Source of the DNA: DATFES01 sp035457725
GTDB taxonomy: Bacteria; Pseudomonadota; Alphaproteobacteria; CACIAM-22H2
NCBI GenBank assembly: GCA_035457725.1
Contig: DATIBC010000044.1
Location: forward strand, 84,240 to 148,239
Direction of reading: 5' to 3'
DNA length: 64,000 nucleotides
Shown here: in pieces, positions 34,699 through 42,889 of the stretch
Numbering within the stretch: the stretch's first letter is position 1
Layout: every line of letters begins with the position of its first letter
Notes under the pieces: generated by a model
The model's input: only the letters and a program-made list of their open reading frames with translations
Told to the model about the DNA's origin: nothing
Database searches by the model: none
Program-made: the position numbers and the translations under genes

Positions 34699-36522
34699 TC
34701 AGCCCGTAGATTTATCCCTGCCGGCTGCGCGCTTGAGGCGCTTGCCGAGGCCGCGCAGGCGTCGCGAACCCGTCCCTCCATTCGGCTTGCTGGTTCGGTC
34801 GTGTTCGTTGCTCGCAGCCCTGACCGGCAGCGTCTCGAGAATGGCGCCCGCGGCGGCCACCAGACCCGGCGCCTTGCTCCCCGAAGCTTGTTTCGCCAGA
34901 TCGGGAGTGTCGTCGGCGTTGGCGCGAATCCGGAATGCGGGGAATCGGCATGTGACAGTAGTGCCGACGCCCACGCTGCTGGTCAACGTCAAGGCGCCGC
35001 CATGCGCATCCATCAGCGATCTGGACAGCGGCAGGCCAAGACCGGTTCCTTCGAATTTGCGATTGAGACCGCTGTCGACCTGGCCGAATGGAGCGAGCGC
35101 CGTGGCGATGTCCCGTGGCGCGATGCCGACCCCGGTGTCGACGACCGATATGGCGAGTCCGCCCTCAGCATCGATCTCCGTCACAACCTCGACCGAGCCG
35201 CTCGACGGCGTGAACTTCACCGCGTTCGACAGCAGATTGAGCAGCACCTGTTTCAAGCGCCGCTCGTCGCACCAAAGGTGGCGACGGTCGGTCTGTTCGT
35301 TCGTCGTCACGCTGATCTTCGATTGAATGGCGCGGTGCTTGACAAGCGCAATGCAGGCGTTGATCGCCTCGCGCACGTCGACGACCTCCTCCTGCAAATC
35401 GGTATGGCCCGCCTCGATTTTCGAGATGTCGAGGATGTCGTTGATCAGCTTCAAGAGATGCGTCGCTGAGGAGTGGATGAACTGAACGTAGCCGGACTGC
35501 TTCTCGTTAAGCTCGCCGAAGTACCTCCCCGACAGCATCTCGGAGAAGCCGATGACGGCGTTGAGCGGCGTGCGTAGCTCGTGGCTCATGTTGGCCAGGA
35601 ACTCGCTCTTGGCGCGGTTGGCGATCACTTGGTGCTCGAGGGCGAGGCGCTGCGCCTCGACCATTTTACGCCGCGCGCTGATGTCGGTGATGTTGCAGAT
35701 ATATAGCGACCGATCGCCCGCGCGCCGCTCGTAAGGCGAGTCCGCACTGGCAAACCGCGCCACGCCGACCACGAGATGGAGCGAAAACGAACGGCCGTCG
35801 CGCCGCGCGCCGGAGGTCTCGATCGGCCCGATTTGCCCGCCCTCGGCTTTGGCCATGGTGAGGTAGTGCGATATCTCGCGTCCAATCCGCCCCTGCACCA
35901 GCGACGGGCTCAGAATGTCGATCGATTTGCCGATCACCTCGTCCTCGCGCAGTTCGAACATCTCGAGGCCGGTGCGGTTGGCGTAAATGATCCGGCCCTC
36001 GTAATCAGCGACGAACACGCCTTCGTGCGTGTTTTCGATGACGCTCTGGATCAGCACGTTCTTGTGGCGGATCGTCATGTCTTTGACGAACGTCACGCGG
36101 CCGTGGTTGTTGATCTGCCGCAGGAAGACGACCGCCAGGACGATGCCGGGAATCCCAAGCGCAACCATGAAATCGACCGAAATACCCGGGGTACGGTGAA
36201 GGATGAGCGTCCAGATCAACACCGCCGCCGACCAGAGCCCGAATCCCGCGAGGCAGCGCCGCCACGTCCATGTCTCCAGCCGCGGGCCGACCGCCACCGC
36301 GGCGGCGGAAATCAACATCATCACCACGAAGTGCCAGGTCGTCGACGCCGCGAACCAGTCGCGCCGCACGGCGGCCAAGCCGACGGCATCGGCGATGACG
36401 GCGATCAAGTCCGATTGAAGAACAAGGAAGCCCAGGCTCGCCGCCGCCGCCGTAATCACGTATGGCGCGAAGCGCTCCACCTGTCTGCGTGCCTCAGCGC
36501 CGTTGGTCGCCGTGGTCGCCAT
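34699..36522 (-). CDS. Membrane PAS-domain sensor histidine kinase
   Basis: A 607-residue sensor kinase. Four N-terminal membrane helices (about 20-42, 63-79, 91-108, 115-135) are followed by a PAS/PAC domain (about 155-285, with GVFVADYEGRIIYANRTGLEMF). The HisKA box is NMSHELRTPLNAVIGFSEML with phospho-acceptor H314. The ATPase domain has N box LLNLLSNAVKFT, G1 DTGVGIAP and G2 EGTGLGLPLSRSLMDAHGG. A low-complexity tail of about 80 residues ends in basic residues. No receiver domain and no response-regulator gene is adjacent, so it is an orphan kinase; partner and stimulus are unknown. Confidence 0.92.
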   Translation of the reverse strand: MATTATNGAEARRQVERFAPYVITAAAASLGFLVLQSDLIAVIADAVGLAAVRRDWFAASTTWHFVVMMLISAAAVAVGPRLETWTWRRCLAGFGLWSAAVLIWTLILHRTPGISVDFMVALGIPGIVLAVVFLRQINNHGRVTFVKDMTIRHKNVLIQSVIENTHEGVFVADYEGRIIYANRTGLEMFELREDEVIGKSIDILSPSLVQGRIGREISHYLTMAKAEGGQIGPIETSGARRDGRSFSLHLVVGVARFASADSPYERRAGDRSLYICNITDISARRKMVEAQRLALEHQVIANRAKSEFLANMSHELRTPLNAVIGFSEMLSGRYFGELNEKQSGYVQFIHSSATHLLKLINDILDISKIEAGHTDLQEEVVDVREAINACIALVKHRAIQSKISVTTNEQTDRRHLWCDERRLKQVLLNLLSNAVKFTPSSGSVEVVTEIDAEGGLAISVVDTGVGIAPRDIATALAPFGQVDSGLNRKFEGTGLGLPLSRSLMDAHGGALTLTSSVGVGTTVTCRFPAFRIRANADDTPDLAKQASGSKAPGLVAAAGAILETLPVRAASNEHDRTSKPNGGTGSRRLRGLGKRLKRAAGRDKSTG

Positions 36523-36901
36523 GTCCCCCTCGCCCCTCTTCGGCCGGGACCCGATCTCGCCCGCAATCTAACTTCGCGGCCGCGGGGATGAACTGGTTCC
36601 CGGTCGTAGCGTCGCTCGCACCGCCGGTGCCACGGCTGGCGTGCGCGATAGGGAAACATCTAGTCGATGAAGCTTAAAGCTTTCGTTAAACAGCGAAAAC
36701 AATGGTCAAATTAACCTCAAATAGTTATGGTAAATTCAGAGACTTTTAGACAAATGAAATCTATTTATTATTGTTAGCCATGTAACCGTCGGGCCGGCAA
36801 TCGACTCCGCCCCCGCTTTGGTGCATGATTCGCCGCGTTCGGGCGTTTCCCTATACTCGCTTGGGCTCCTTCGTGGGGCTGCGGAAGAAGGGGTGCCGAC
36901 A
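36523..36901. other. Divergent intergenic region, AT-rich, no gene seen
   Basis: This 379-bp gap separates the kinase (minus) from the CBS gene (plus). Its centre (about 36660-36785) is strikingly AT-rich, with two AAGCTT words close together near 36667-36680. It probably carries both promoters. TATACT at 36852-36857 is a fair -10 for the CBS gene, but its -35 (around 36829, TTCGCC) is weak. I saw no RNA gene, repeat array or conserved reading frame. Confidence 0.5.
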
Positions 36902-37336
36902 ATGAACGTCGAGACGATCCTCGCTCAAAAGGGTCGCGACGTCGCGACCCTGTCGCCAGAAAACACGCTTTACGATCTCGTCGAACAGCTCAGTACGCGC
37001 CGGATCGGCGCGATGGTGGTCACCGACTCGGCGTCCGGGACGATCAAGGGCATCATCTCGGAGCGCGACGTCGTCCATGCCGTGGCGCGCCACGGCCCCG
37101 ACGCGCTCGAAATGCGCGTCGGCGACGTGATGACCCGCGAGGTTCTCACCTGCCAGCCCAGTGACCAAATCACCGACATCATGGGACTGATGACCGGGCG
37201 GCGCTTCCGCCATGTCCCCGTCGTCGAGAATGGCCGACTTATCGGCATCGTTTCGATCGGCGACGTGGTCAAATACCGGCTGGGCGAACTGGATCAGGAA
37301 GTCGGAATGTGGCGCGAGCTATTCGCGCCACGATAG
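36902..37336 (+). CDS. CBS-domain protein (two CBS motifs)
   Basis: A 144-residue protein made almost wholly of a tandem CBS pair. CBS1 spans about 8-65 (VATLSPENTLYDLVEQLSTRRIGAMVV, then GIISERDVVHAVA). CBS2 spans about 78-135 (MTREVLTCQPSDQITDIMGLMTGRRFRHVPVVENGRLIGIVSIGDVVK). Such pairs bind adenine nucleotides or S-adenosylmethionine and act as energy sensors. The start at 36902 has GAAGAAGGGG upstream; a longer frame would add unrelated residues. It stands alone and converges with the exporter genes. Its target is unknown. Confidence 0.9.
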   Translation: MNVETILAQKGRDVATLSPENTLYDLVEQLSTRRIGAMVVTDSASGTIKGIISERDVVHAVARHGPDALEMRVGDVMTREVLTCQPSDQITDIMGLMTGRRFRHVPVVENGRLIGIVSIGDVVKYRLGELDQEVGMWRELFAPR

Positions 37337-37352
37337 GCGTTGGCCGCGCCGA

Positions 37353-38492
37353 TCAGTCGAGCGTCTGGCGGTAGCGCCGCAACGCAATCAATACGGCGGC
37401 GGCGAGAAACGCCGCCAGCGGCCAGGCGTTAATCAGTACTTCGGGCGCCCCGTTGCCCTTCAGCATTATTCCGCGGATGACACGCAGGAAATGCGTCAAC
37501 GGCAGGATTTCGCCCAGCGCTTGCGCCCACCCGGGCATGCCGCGAAACGGAAACATGAACCCCGAGAGCAAGATCGACGGCAAGAAGAAGAACATCGACA
37601 TCTGCATCGCCTGAAGCTGGTTTTGCGCCACGGTCGAGAAGGTGAACCCGACGCAGAGGTTGGCGGCTATGAAGAGGATCACCGCCGCCGACAGCAACGC
37701 GAGGCTTCCCTCGTTCGGCACACCGAAGACGAAGCGCGCCGCCAGCAATATGATGATCACTTGCACATAGCCGACGACGATGTACGGCAGGATCTTGCCG
37801 AGCATGACCTCGACCGGTCGTACCGGCATCGCCAGCAGCGCCTCCATCGTGCCGCGCTCGCGCTCGCGGGTGACCGCGAGCGCCGTCATGACCACCATCG
37901 TCATCGTCAACACGACCCCCATCAGGCCCGGCACGATGTTGTACCGGGTAATCCCCTCCGGGTTGTAGAGGCGGTGGATGCGCATCTCGAACGGCGCCGC
38001 TGCAGGCGCCAGTTCGCCAAGGGGTCCGCTTAGATCGTGCGTCAGCGCTTCATTTTCGAGGCGCGACAAGACGGCCAACGCGTTGCCGGATGCGACCGGG
38101 TCGGTCGCATCGACCTCGACGAGCAACGCCGGCCGCTCACCGCGCAGGATATCGCGCGAGAAGCCGGCGGGAACGTTGACGACGAACTGCACCTGGCCGG
38201 TTTCGATCAGTCGCCGACCTTCGGCTTCGCTGGCCGCGCGCCGGACGATCGTGAAGTAGTCCGAGTTTTCCATCGCCCGCACGATGCTTCGCGCGAACAG
38301 GCCATTGTCGGCGGCAATGACCGCGGTCGGGAGGTGCTTTGGATCGGCGTTGATGGCGAAGCCGAACAGTGTGAGCTGCAAGATCGGCACGCCGATCATC
38401 ATCGCAAACGTTACCCGGTCGCGGCGCATTTGGATGAACTCCTTCAGGAGCACCGCAATCAATCGGGCAAGGGAGAAACGCGGCGAGTTCAT
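37353..38492 (-). CDS. ABC-2 type transporter permease
   Basis: A 379-residue membrane subunit of an ABC exporter. One N-terminal helix (FAMMIGVPILQLTLFGFAIN), a large extracytoplasmic domain (about 40-190) and five C-terminal helices follow. The ABC-2 signature EREMGTMEAL-type sequence RERERGTMEALLAMPVRPVE and the FMFPFRGMPGWAQALGEILPLTHFL block are present. It resembles YbhR/YbhS-like permeases. The ATG overlaps the ATPase stop by 4 bp. Only one permease gene is present, so it probably forms a homodimer. Confidence 0.9.
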   Translation of the reverse strand: MNSPRFSLARLIAVLLKEFIQMRRDRVTFAMMIGVPILQLTLFGFAINADPKHLPTAVIAADNGLFARSIVRAMENSDYFTIVRRAASEAEGRRLIETGQVQFVVNVPAGFSRDILRGERPALLVEVDATDPVASGNALAVLSRLENEALTHDLSGPLGELAPAAAPFEMRIHRLYNPEGITRYNIVPGLMGVVLTMTMVVMTALAVTRERERGTMEALLAMPVRPVEVMLGKILPYIVVGYVQVIIILLAARFVFGVPNEGSLALLSAAVILFIAANLCVGFTFSTVAQNQLQAMQMSMFFFLPSILLSGFMFPFRGMPGWAQALGEILPLTHFLRVIRGIMLKGNGAPEVLINAWPLAAFLAAAVLIALRRYRQTLD

Positions 38493-39427
38493 CGAAAGTT
38501 GTCCCGCGCCCGCCGCATCGTGTGGATGAACACGTCCTCGAGCCCGGGCTCGATCCGCCGCCATTCGAGCCCCGGCGCATCACGATGGCGCGCCAGGCTC
38601 GCCGCCATCCGCTCGGCGTCCGTGCCGCTGACGTGTAATTGCGCGCCAAACGGCGCGACGATCTCGATTCCCGGCTGGCCGGCGAGTTCGGTCGCGAGCC
38701 GAGTGACGTTGGGACCCGATGCCGCCCACGTCGTCAATCCCGCGGCGCGGCGCACCTGCTCGACCGGTCCGTGGAGCAGCAGTTTGCCGAAGGCGATGTA
38801 GGCGATTTCATGGCAGCGCTCGGCTTCGTCCATGTAGTGCGTGCTGACGAGCACGGTCAGCCCCTGGGCGGCTAAAAGATGAAGCTCGTCCCAGAACTCG
38901 CGCCGCGCCTTCGGGTCGACGCCGGCGGTCGGCTCGTCGAGCAACAGCAGCTCCGGCTCATGCAGCAGGCATGCACTCAAGGCCAAGCGCTGTTTCCAAC
39001 CGCCAGACAGCGTGCCTGCGAGCTGCGATTGCCGCTCGAGCAGGCCCAAGCGTTCCAGCGCCCGATCAACGCGTCTCGGACGGTCGTCGAGCGCGTAGAT
39101 CCGCGCCACGAACTCGAGATTCTCGCGAACGCTCAGATCCTCGTAGAGGCTGAAGCGTTGGGTCATGTAGCCGACCCGTCGCTTGATCGCGCCGGCCTCG
39201 CGGCGCAAATCGAAGCCGAGACAGGTTCCTTCGCCGGCATCGGGCGTCAATAGTCCGCACAGCAAGCGAATGGTCGTCGTCTTGCCGCTGCCGTTCGGCC
39301 CGAGAAAGCCGAAGATGTGGCCGCGGCGCACACGGATCGAGAAATCATCGACGACACTGCGCCCGGCGAAACTCTTGCCGAGACCGCGGACGTCGATGGC
39401 GAATTCCGGCCCGCCGCGCGGCTCCAT
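38489..39427 (-). CDS. ABC exporter ATP-binding protein
   Basis: A 312-residue ABC ATPase with Walker A GPNGSGKTTT, Q-loop MTQRFSLYEDLSVREN, signature GTLSGGWKQRLALSACL, Walker B LLLLDEPTAGVDP and switch VSTHYMDEAERC. The PNGSGKTT and STHYMDEAE features place it with the ABC-2/DrrA-like exporters. A C-terminal domain of about 80 residues follows. A YbhF-type protein would carry two ATPase domains, but here there is only one. It starts two bases beyond the HlyD stop and overlaps the permease. Confidence 0.92.
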   Translation of the reverse strand: MEPRGGPEFAIDVRGLGKSFAGRSVVDDFSIRVRRGHIFGFLGPNGSGKTTTIRLLCGLLTPDAGEGTCLGFDLRREAGAIKRRVGYMTQRFSLYEDLSVRENLEFVARIYALDDRPRRVDRALERLGLLERQSQLAGTLSGGWKQRLALSACLLHEPELLLLDEPTAGVDPKARREFWDELHLLAAQGLTVLVSTHYMDEAERCHEIAYIAFGKLLLHGPVEQVRRAAGLTTWAASGPNVTRLATELAGQPGIEIVAPFGAQLHVSGTDAERMAASLARHRDAPGLEWRRIEPGLEDVFIHTMRRARDNFR

Positions 39428-39429
39428 GG

Positions 39430-40398
39430 TCAGCGCGCCCCTAACTTGACGTCGACCGGCTGGCCGGGATTGAGCGGCCCCGGGCCGTCGATCGGCGTCG
39501 CTTCGACCATGAAGACGAGCTTTTGCCTGGTTTCCTGGCTGAATATCACCGGCGGCGTGAACTCGGCGCGCGAGGCGATGAAGGTGACGCGCGCCGTGAT
39601 CGTCTCGCCGCAACCGTCGCAGGCGATATGCGCCTCCTGGTCGAGCCGTATGGTTCCGAATTGGCGCTCCGGAACGAAGAATCGCGCCTTGACGTTCGCC
39701 GGCGGCAGGAGCTCGACGATCGTCGCCCCAGCGCGCACGAATTCTCCGACCCGATACGGCGTCTCGGTCACCCGGGCGGTCGCCGGAGCATTGGCGCGAC
39801 GCTGCGAAAGCTGCCACTCCGTCTCGCTCAACGCGGCGCGCGCTGTGTCCACGGCGGCCTCGGCGGCGCGAATTTCGTCGTCGCGCGCGGCGAGCTTTGC
39901 GGTTGCAAGGAGTGCCGCGAGCTCGGCGACGCGCGCCCGGTCCCGCTCGTAGGCGGCGCGTGCCTCGTCGAGCCGCTCAGCGGCGATGACCTTGCTGGCG
40001 AATAGGTGCTCCTGCCGTTTGAGAGTCGAGGCCGATAGGCGCAGTGTCGCCTCGGCCTGCATTCCTTGCGCCTCGATCGCCTGGAGCTCCAGCGGCCGCT
40101 GTCCCTTCTGGAGATTGGCGAGATGCGCCAGAGCCTGCGCGAGTTGGGCGCGCCGTTGGGCGACGTCGGCCATCTCCTTGGCGTCGTCGAGTACGTATAG
40201 CGGCGCGCCGGCAACGATCGCATCGCCCTTATTGACCGAGAGGCTGATCAGCGTTCCCGATACCGGCGCGGCGATCCGCAGATAATCGCCCTCGATGTAG
40301 CCCTGGTATCGACCAACCGCGTCATCGCGGGTGCCGGCGATGCCAACGGCGACGAGCATCGCCATGATCCATTGCCAAACCTGGGTGAAAATTTCCAT
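39430..40398 (-). CDS. HlyD-family membrane fusion protein
   Basis: A 322-residue periplasmic adaptor that links an inner-membrane exporter to an outer-membrane channel. The N-terminal membrane anchor (VWQWIMAMLVAVGIAGT) is followed by a lipoyl half-domain (YIEGDYLRIAAPVSGTLISLSVNKGDAI). A coiled-coil hairpin (about 70-185, many Ala, Arg, Glu, Leu) and the second lipoyl half with PATARVTETPYRVGEFVRAGATIVEL come next. It resembles YbhG. It is the first structural gene after the TetR gene, 12 bp downstream, and the fusion protein for the ATPase and permease that follow. Confidence 0.92.
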   Translation of the reverse strand: MEIFTQVWQWIMAMLVAVGIAGTRDDAVGRYQGYIEGDYLRIAAPVSGTLISLSVNKGDAIVAGAPLYVLDDAKEMADVAQRRAQLAQALAHLANLQKGQRPLELQAIEAQGMQAEATLRLSASTLKRQEHLFASKVIAAERLDEARAAYERDRARVAELAALLATAKLAARDDEIRAAEAAVDTARAALSETEWQLSQRRANAPATARVTETPYRVGEFVRAGATIVELLPPANVKARFFVPERQFGTIRLDQEAHIACDGCGETITARVTFIASRAEFTPPVIFSQETRQKLVFMVEATPIDGPGPLNPGQPVDVKLGAR

Positions 40399-40410
40399 GG
40401 CGTATCTCCG

Positions 40411-41124
40411 TCAACCGGCTGGCGAGGCGATCCCGTGGATCAGCACCTCGACCAGGTTGCCGCAGAACGTGTCGATATCGAGCGTTTCTCGGGCATGCGA
40501 TTCGATTGCGTTTTTCCACAATGCAAGAAACAGCATCGAGCCGGCGAGAACGCGCACCGTGTTGGCGACATCGATGGGCCGGAACTCGCCGCTGGCCACG
40601 CCGCGCGCCAGCACGCGCGACAAGAGGGCGAAGGCGCGACGAATCACCTCGTCGAGATAGAAGCGAACCAGCTCGGGAAAATTTCCCGATTCAGCGATGA
40701 TGATCTTCGGGATGGCGCCGGCGCGAGTGCGGCCGAGTACGCCACCTATCGTTCCCAGTATTTCGTCGAGCAGCTTTCGGCTCGGTCCCTCGTACGCGCC
40801 GACCCGCGACTCGATGCGCGCCAGATTGGGCAGCAGCGCCTCGCGAACCACCGCTTTCAAAAGCGCTTCCTTGCCGTCGAAATAGAGATAGAGGGTTCCC
40901 TTGCTGACCCCTGCCCGCGCCGCCACATCGTCGAGCCGCGTGGCGCTGAAGCCGCGCTCGGCGAATACGGCGAGGGCGGCGTCGAGGATCTCGCTGGGTC
41001 GGGCCGCTTTGCGGCGGCGCCAACGCTTGAGTGTGCGCGGCGTATGTCGGTCCGGTCGAGGCGCCTCGTCGCGGCGATCGATCACCGGACGCGGCTTTGT
41101 CGGCTTTTTCGTCATCGCAGTCAT
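40411..41124 (-). CDS. TetR/AcrR-family regulator of the adjacent exporter
   Basis: A 237-residue regulator with an N-terminal basic extension of about 40 residues. The helix-turn-helix ILDAALAVFAERGFSATRLDDVAARAGVSKGTLYLYFDGKEALLKAVV is followed by a C-terminal TetR_C domain. A second ATG (three codons on) is also possible. It is the first gene of the tetR-hlyD-ATPase-permease operon. A perfect 26-bp palindrome lies 6 bp upstream of its start, so it probably represses its own operon until an exported compound binds. It is similar in layout to the CecR-YbhGFSR system. Confidence 0.92.
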   Translation of the reverse strand: MTAMTKKPTKPRPVIDRRDEAPRPDRHTPRTLKRWRRRKAARPSEILDAALAVFAERGFSATRLDDVAARAGVSKGTLYLYFDGKEALLKAVVREALLPNLARIESRVGAYEGPSRKLLDEILGTIGGVLGRTRAGAIPKIIIAESGNFPELVRFYLDEVIRRAFALLSRVLARGVASGEFRPIDVANTVRVLAGSMLFLALWKNAIESHARETLDIDTFCGNLVEVLIHGIASPAG

Positions 41125-41130
41125 TATCAG

Positions 41131-41156
41131 TTAATAACTGACTGGTCAGTTATTAA
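41131..41156. promoter_or_regulatory. TetR-type operator (26-bp palindrome)
   Basis: The two perfect 12-bp half-sites (41131-41142 and 41145-41156) read TTAATAACTGAC and GTCAGTTATTAA, with TG between them. The core ACTGAC/GTCAGT is typical of AcrR/TetR operators. It lies 6 bp upstream of the TetR start and 75 bp upstream of the divergent hydrolase gene. It probably overlaps the promoter of the exporter operon and might also affect the divergent gene. Confidence 0.7.
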
Positions 41157-41230
41157 TAGCAGGTATTCGACTCCAGTCAAGGCCCACGCACTACCTGCCG
41201 CCTGTGCGTCGCCAAGTCATCGATGCCAGA

Positions 41231-42124
41231 ATGGCACGCATGGAAGTCACGCTACTCGGCACCGGCTGCCCCCAGGTCGACACAAGGCGTTATGGGCCCG
41301 CCAACCTCGTCCGGGTCGCTGGACGCGCCTTTCTCGTCGATTGCGGGTCCGGTACGACCCAGCGCCTGCTCGGCGCGGGGGCATCGGGCGCCGGGATCGA
41401 CGCAGTGTTCCTAACCCACCTGCACTCCGACCATATCGTCGATCTTTTCCAGCTGATCGTGTCGAGTTGGCATCAGGGACGCGACCGCCCTCAGCGCCTC
41501 TTCGGTCCGCCTGGAACGCGTCGTTATGTCGACGGCCTGATGACGCTTTGGAAGCCCGAACTCGAACTTCGTATCGCCCATGAGCGCCGGCCGTCGACGC
41601 TGGCGCTCGAAGTCGAAGTGGTCGAGTACGCGAAGGGCGAGATCTGGCGCGATGGCGGCGTCGTGGTGCGCGCGGTCGAAGTCCGTCATCAGCCGGTCCG
41701 CTATGCATATGGCTTCGTTTTCGAGGCGGACGGCCGGCGGTTGGCGTTCAGCGGCGATACCGCCTATTCGCCCGAGCTGATCGCCGCCGCGCGCGGCGTC
41801 GATGTTCTGGTGCATGAATGCTTCATCCATCGCGAGATATCGGTCCTCGCCGGCGTGCGCACCGCCGAGACCCTGGCCGCAGTCGCCAGCTATCACACGC
41901 TTTCGCACGAAGTCGGCAGGATCGCGCGCGAAGCCGAGGCTGGCTGCCTCGTGCTCAATCACTTCGTGCCGGTGCGCTTCGACCAAGAAGCGCTGCTCGC
42001 GGAAGTTCGCCGTGACTTCGCCGGGCCGATCGTCATCGGCGAGGATCTGATGCGCCTCGACCTCGTAAGCGGTGTCCTGAGCCACGCCGGCGCGATCGTC
42101 GGCCTCGCCCGATCCCCGTCCTGA
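41231..42124 (+). CDS. MBL-fold metallohydrolase (RNase Z/arylsulfatase-like)
   Basis: A 297-residue metallo-beta-lactamase-fold protein. The metal motif FLTHLHSDHIVDLFQ (HxHxDH) is intact, the upstream Asp is in FLVDCGSGTTQRLL, and SGDTAYSPELI and LVLNHFVP carry later ligands. Its beginning VTLLGTGCPQ and GPANLVRV are typical of the RNase Z/ElaC-type branch, but the RNase Z exosite is not evident, so hydrolysis of a small substrate is equally likely. The start may be either the ATG at 41231 or the one at 41240. It is divergent from the TetR exporter. Confidence 0.85.
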   Translation: MARMEVTLLGTGCPQVDTRRYGPANLVRVAGRAFLVDCGSGTTQRLLGAGASGAGIDAVFLTHLHSDHIVDLFQLIVSSWHQGRDRPQRLFGPPGTRRYVDGLMTLWKPELELRIAHERRPSTLALEVEVVEYAKGEIWRDGGVVVRAVEVRHQPVRYAYGFVFEADGRRLAFSGDTAYSPELIAAARGVDVLVHECFIHREISVLAGVRTAETLAAVASYHTLSHEVGRIAREAEAGCLVLNHFVPVRFDQEALLAEVRRDFAGPIVIGEDLMRLDLVSGVLSHAGAIVGLARSPS

Positions 42125-42132
42125 ACGGCGCG

Positions 42133-42738
42133 TCAGCTCAACGCGGAACTGTCAGGGACGACGATCGAAAATCGATCGGCGAGCCCCGCCAAAGCGCCGC
42201 GATGAACCTGCTCGGCCCGCATCACGCCGCCGAGCGGGTCGGGCAAATCGCGCGTCGCCGTGGCGTTGGCGACGACCGTCGAGCGATAGCCGAGATCGGT
42301 CGCCGCCTTGGCGGTCGCCGCGACACACATATGGGTCATGAAGCCGCCAAGAATCACCTGCGGCCGGCCGATTTGCTTCAGCACCGCGTCGAGATCGGTC
42401 TTGGCGAACGAATTAGGCAGCGACTTGGCAATGACCTTTTCGCCTTCGCGCGGCGCGAGGTCGTCGACGATCCGCGACATTGGTCCGTCGGGATTGAACA
42501 ACGCGCCCCCCGGCCGCCCATGATGAACGATGTGCACCACCGGTACGCCGCGGCGGCGCGCCAATGCCAGTAGCCGCGCCGCCTCATCGATCGCCGCGCG
42601 CACCCCTGGGAGTTTCAGTCCTCCATCGACATATTCGCGCTGGCAGTCGATCAAGATCAGCGTTGATTGATCAAGCGGCGACGGTGTCTGCGGCGCTCCG
42701 GCCATTTCGAGCAGGGTCTTGGCGTCGGCGTTGGTCAC
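42133..42738 (-). CDS. Isochorismatase-family cysteine hydrolase
   Basis: A 201-residue amidase/isochorismatase-fold enzyme. The catalytic triad is visible: Asp in LILIDCQREYV, Lys in VIAKSLPNSF, and Cys in LGGFMTHMCVAATA. The cis-peptide region is VPVVHIVHHG. It hydrolyses amides or enol ethers in this family (nicotinamidase, isochorismatase, ureidoacrylate); the substrate is unknown. A GTG start at 42738 has GGAG upstream; no family-like sequence lies before it. It is convergent with the MBL gene (8-bp gap) and divergent from the permease gene. Confidence 0.88.
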   Translation of the reverse strand: MTNADAKTLLEMAGAPQTPSPLDQSTLILIDCQREYVDGGLKLPGVRAAIDEAARLLALARRRGVPVVHIVHHGRPGGALFNPDGPMSRIVDDLAPREGEKVIAKSLPNSFAKTDLDAVLKQIGRPQVILGGFMTHMCVAATAKAATDLGYRSTVVANATATRDLPDPLGGVMRAEQVHRGALAGLADRFSIVVPDSSALS

Positions 42739-42889
42739 GGCTGTACTCCGGATGGGTTGATTGCAGGCCTGCGATGAAACAAGGGCGACGGCCTCTTGGC
42801 AAGCGTCGCGCTCTCCATAATGTTGTCTACGCCTACCGTGCGGCGCTCGACCCGCCAGGCGGACTTCACTCCGACGCGAAGGACCCGAA

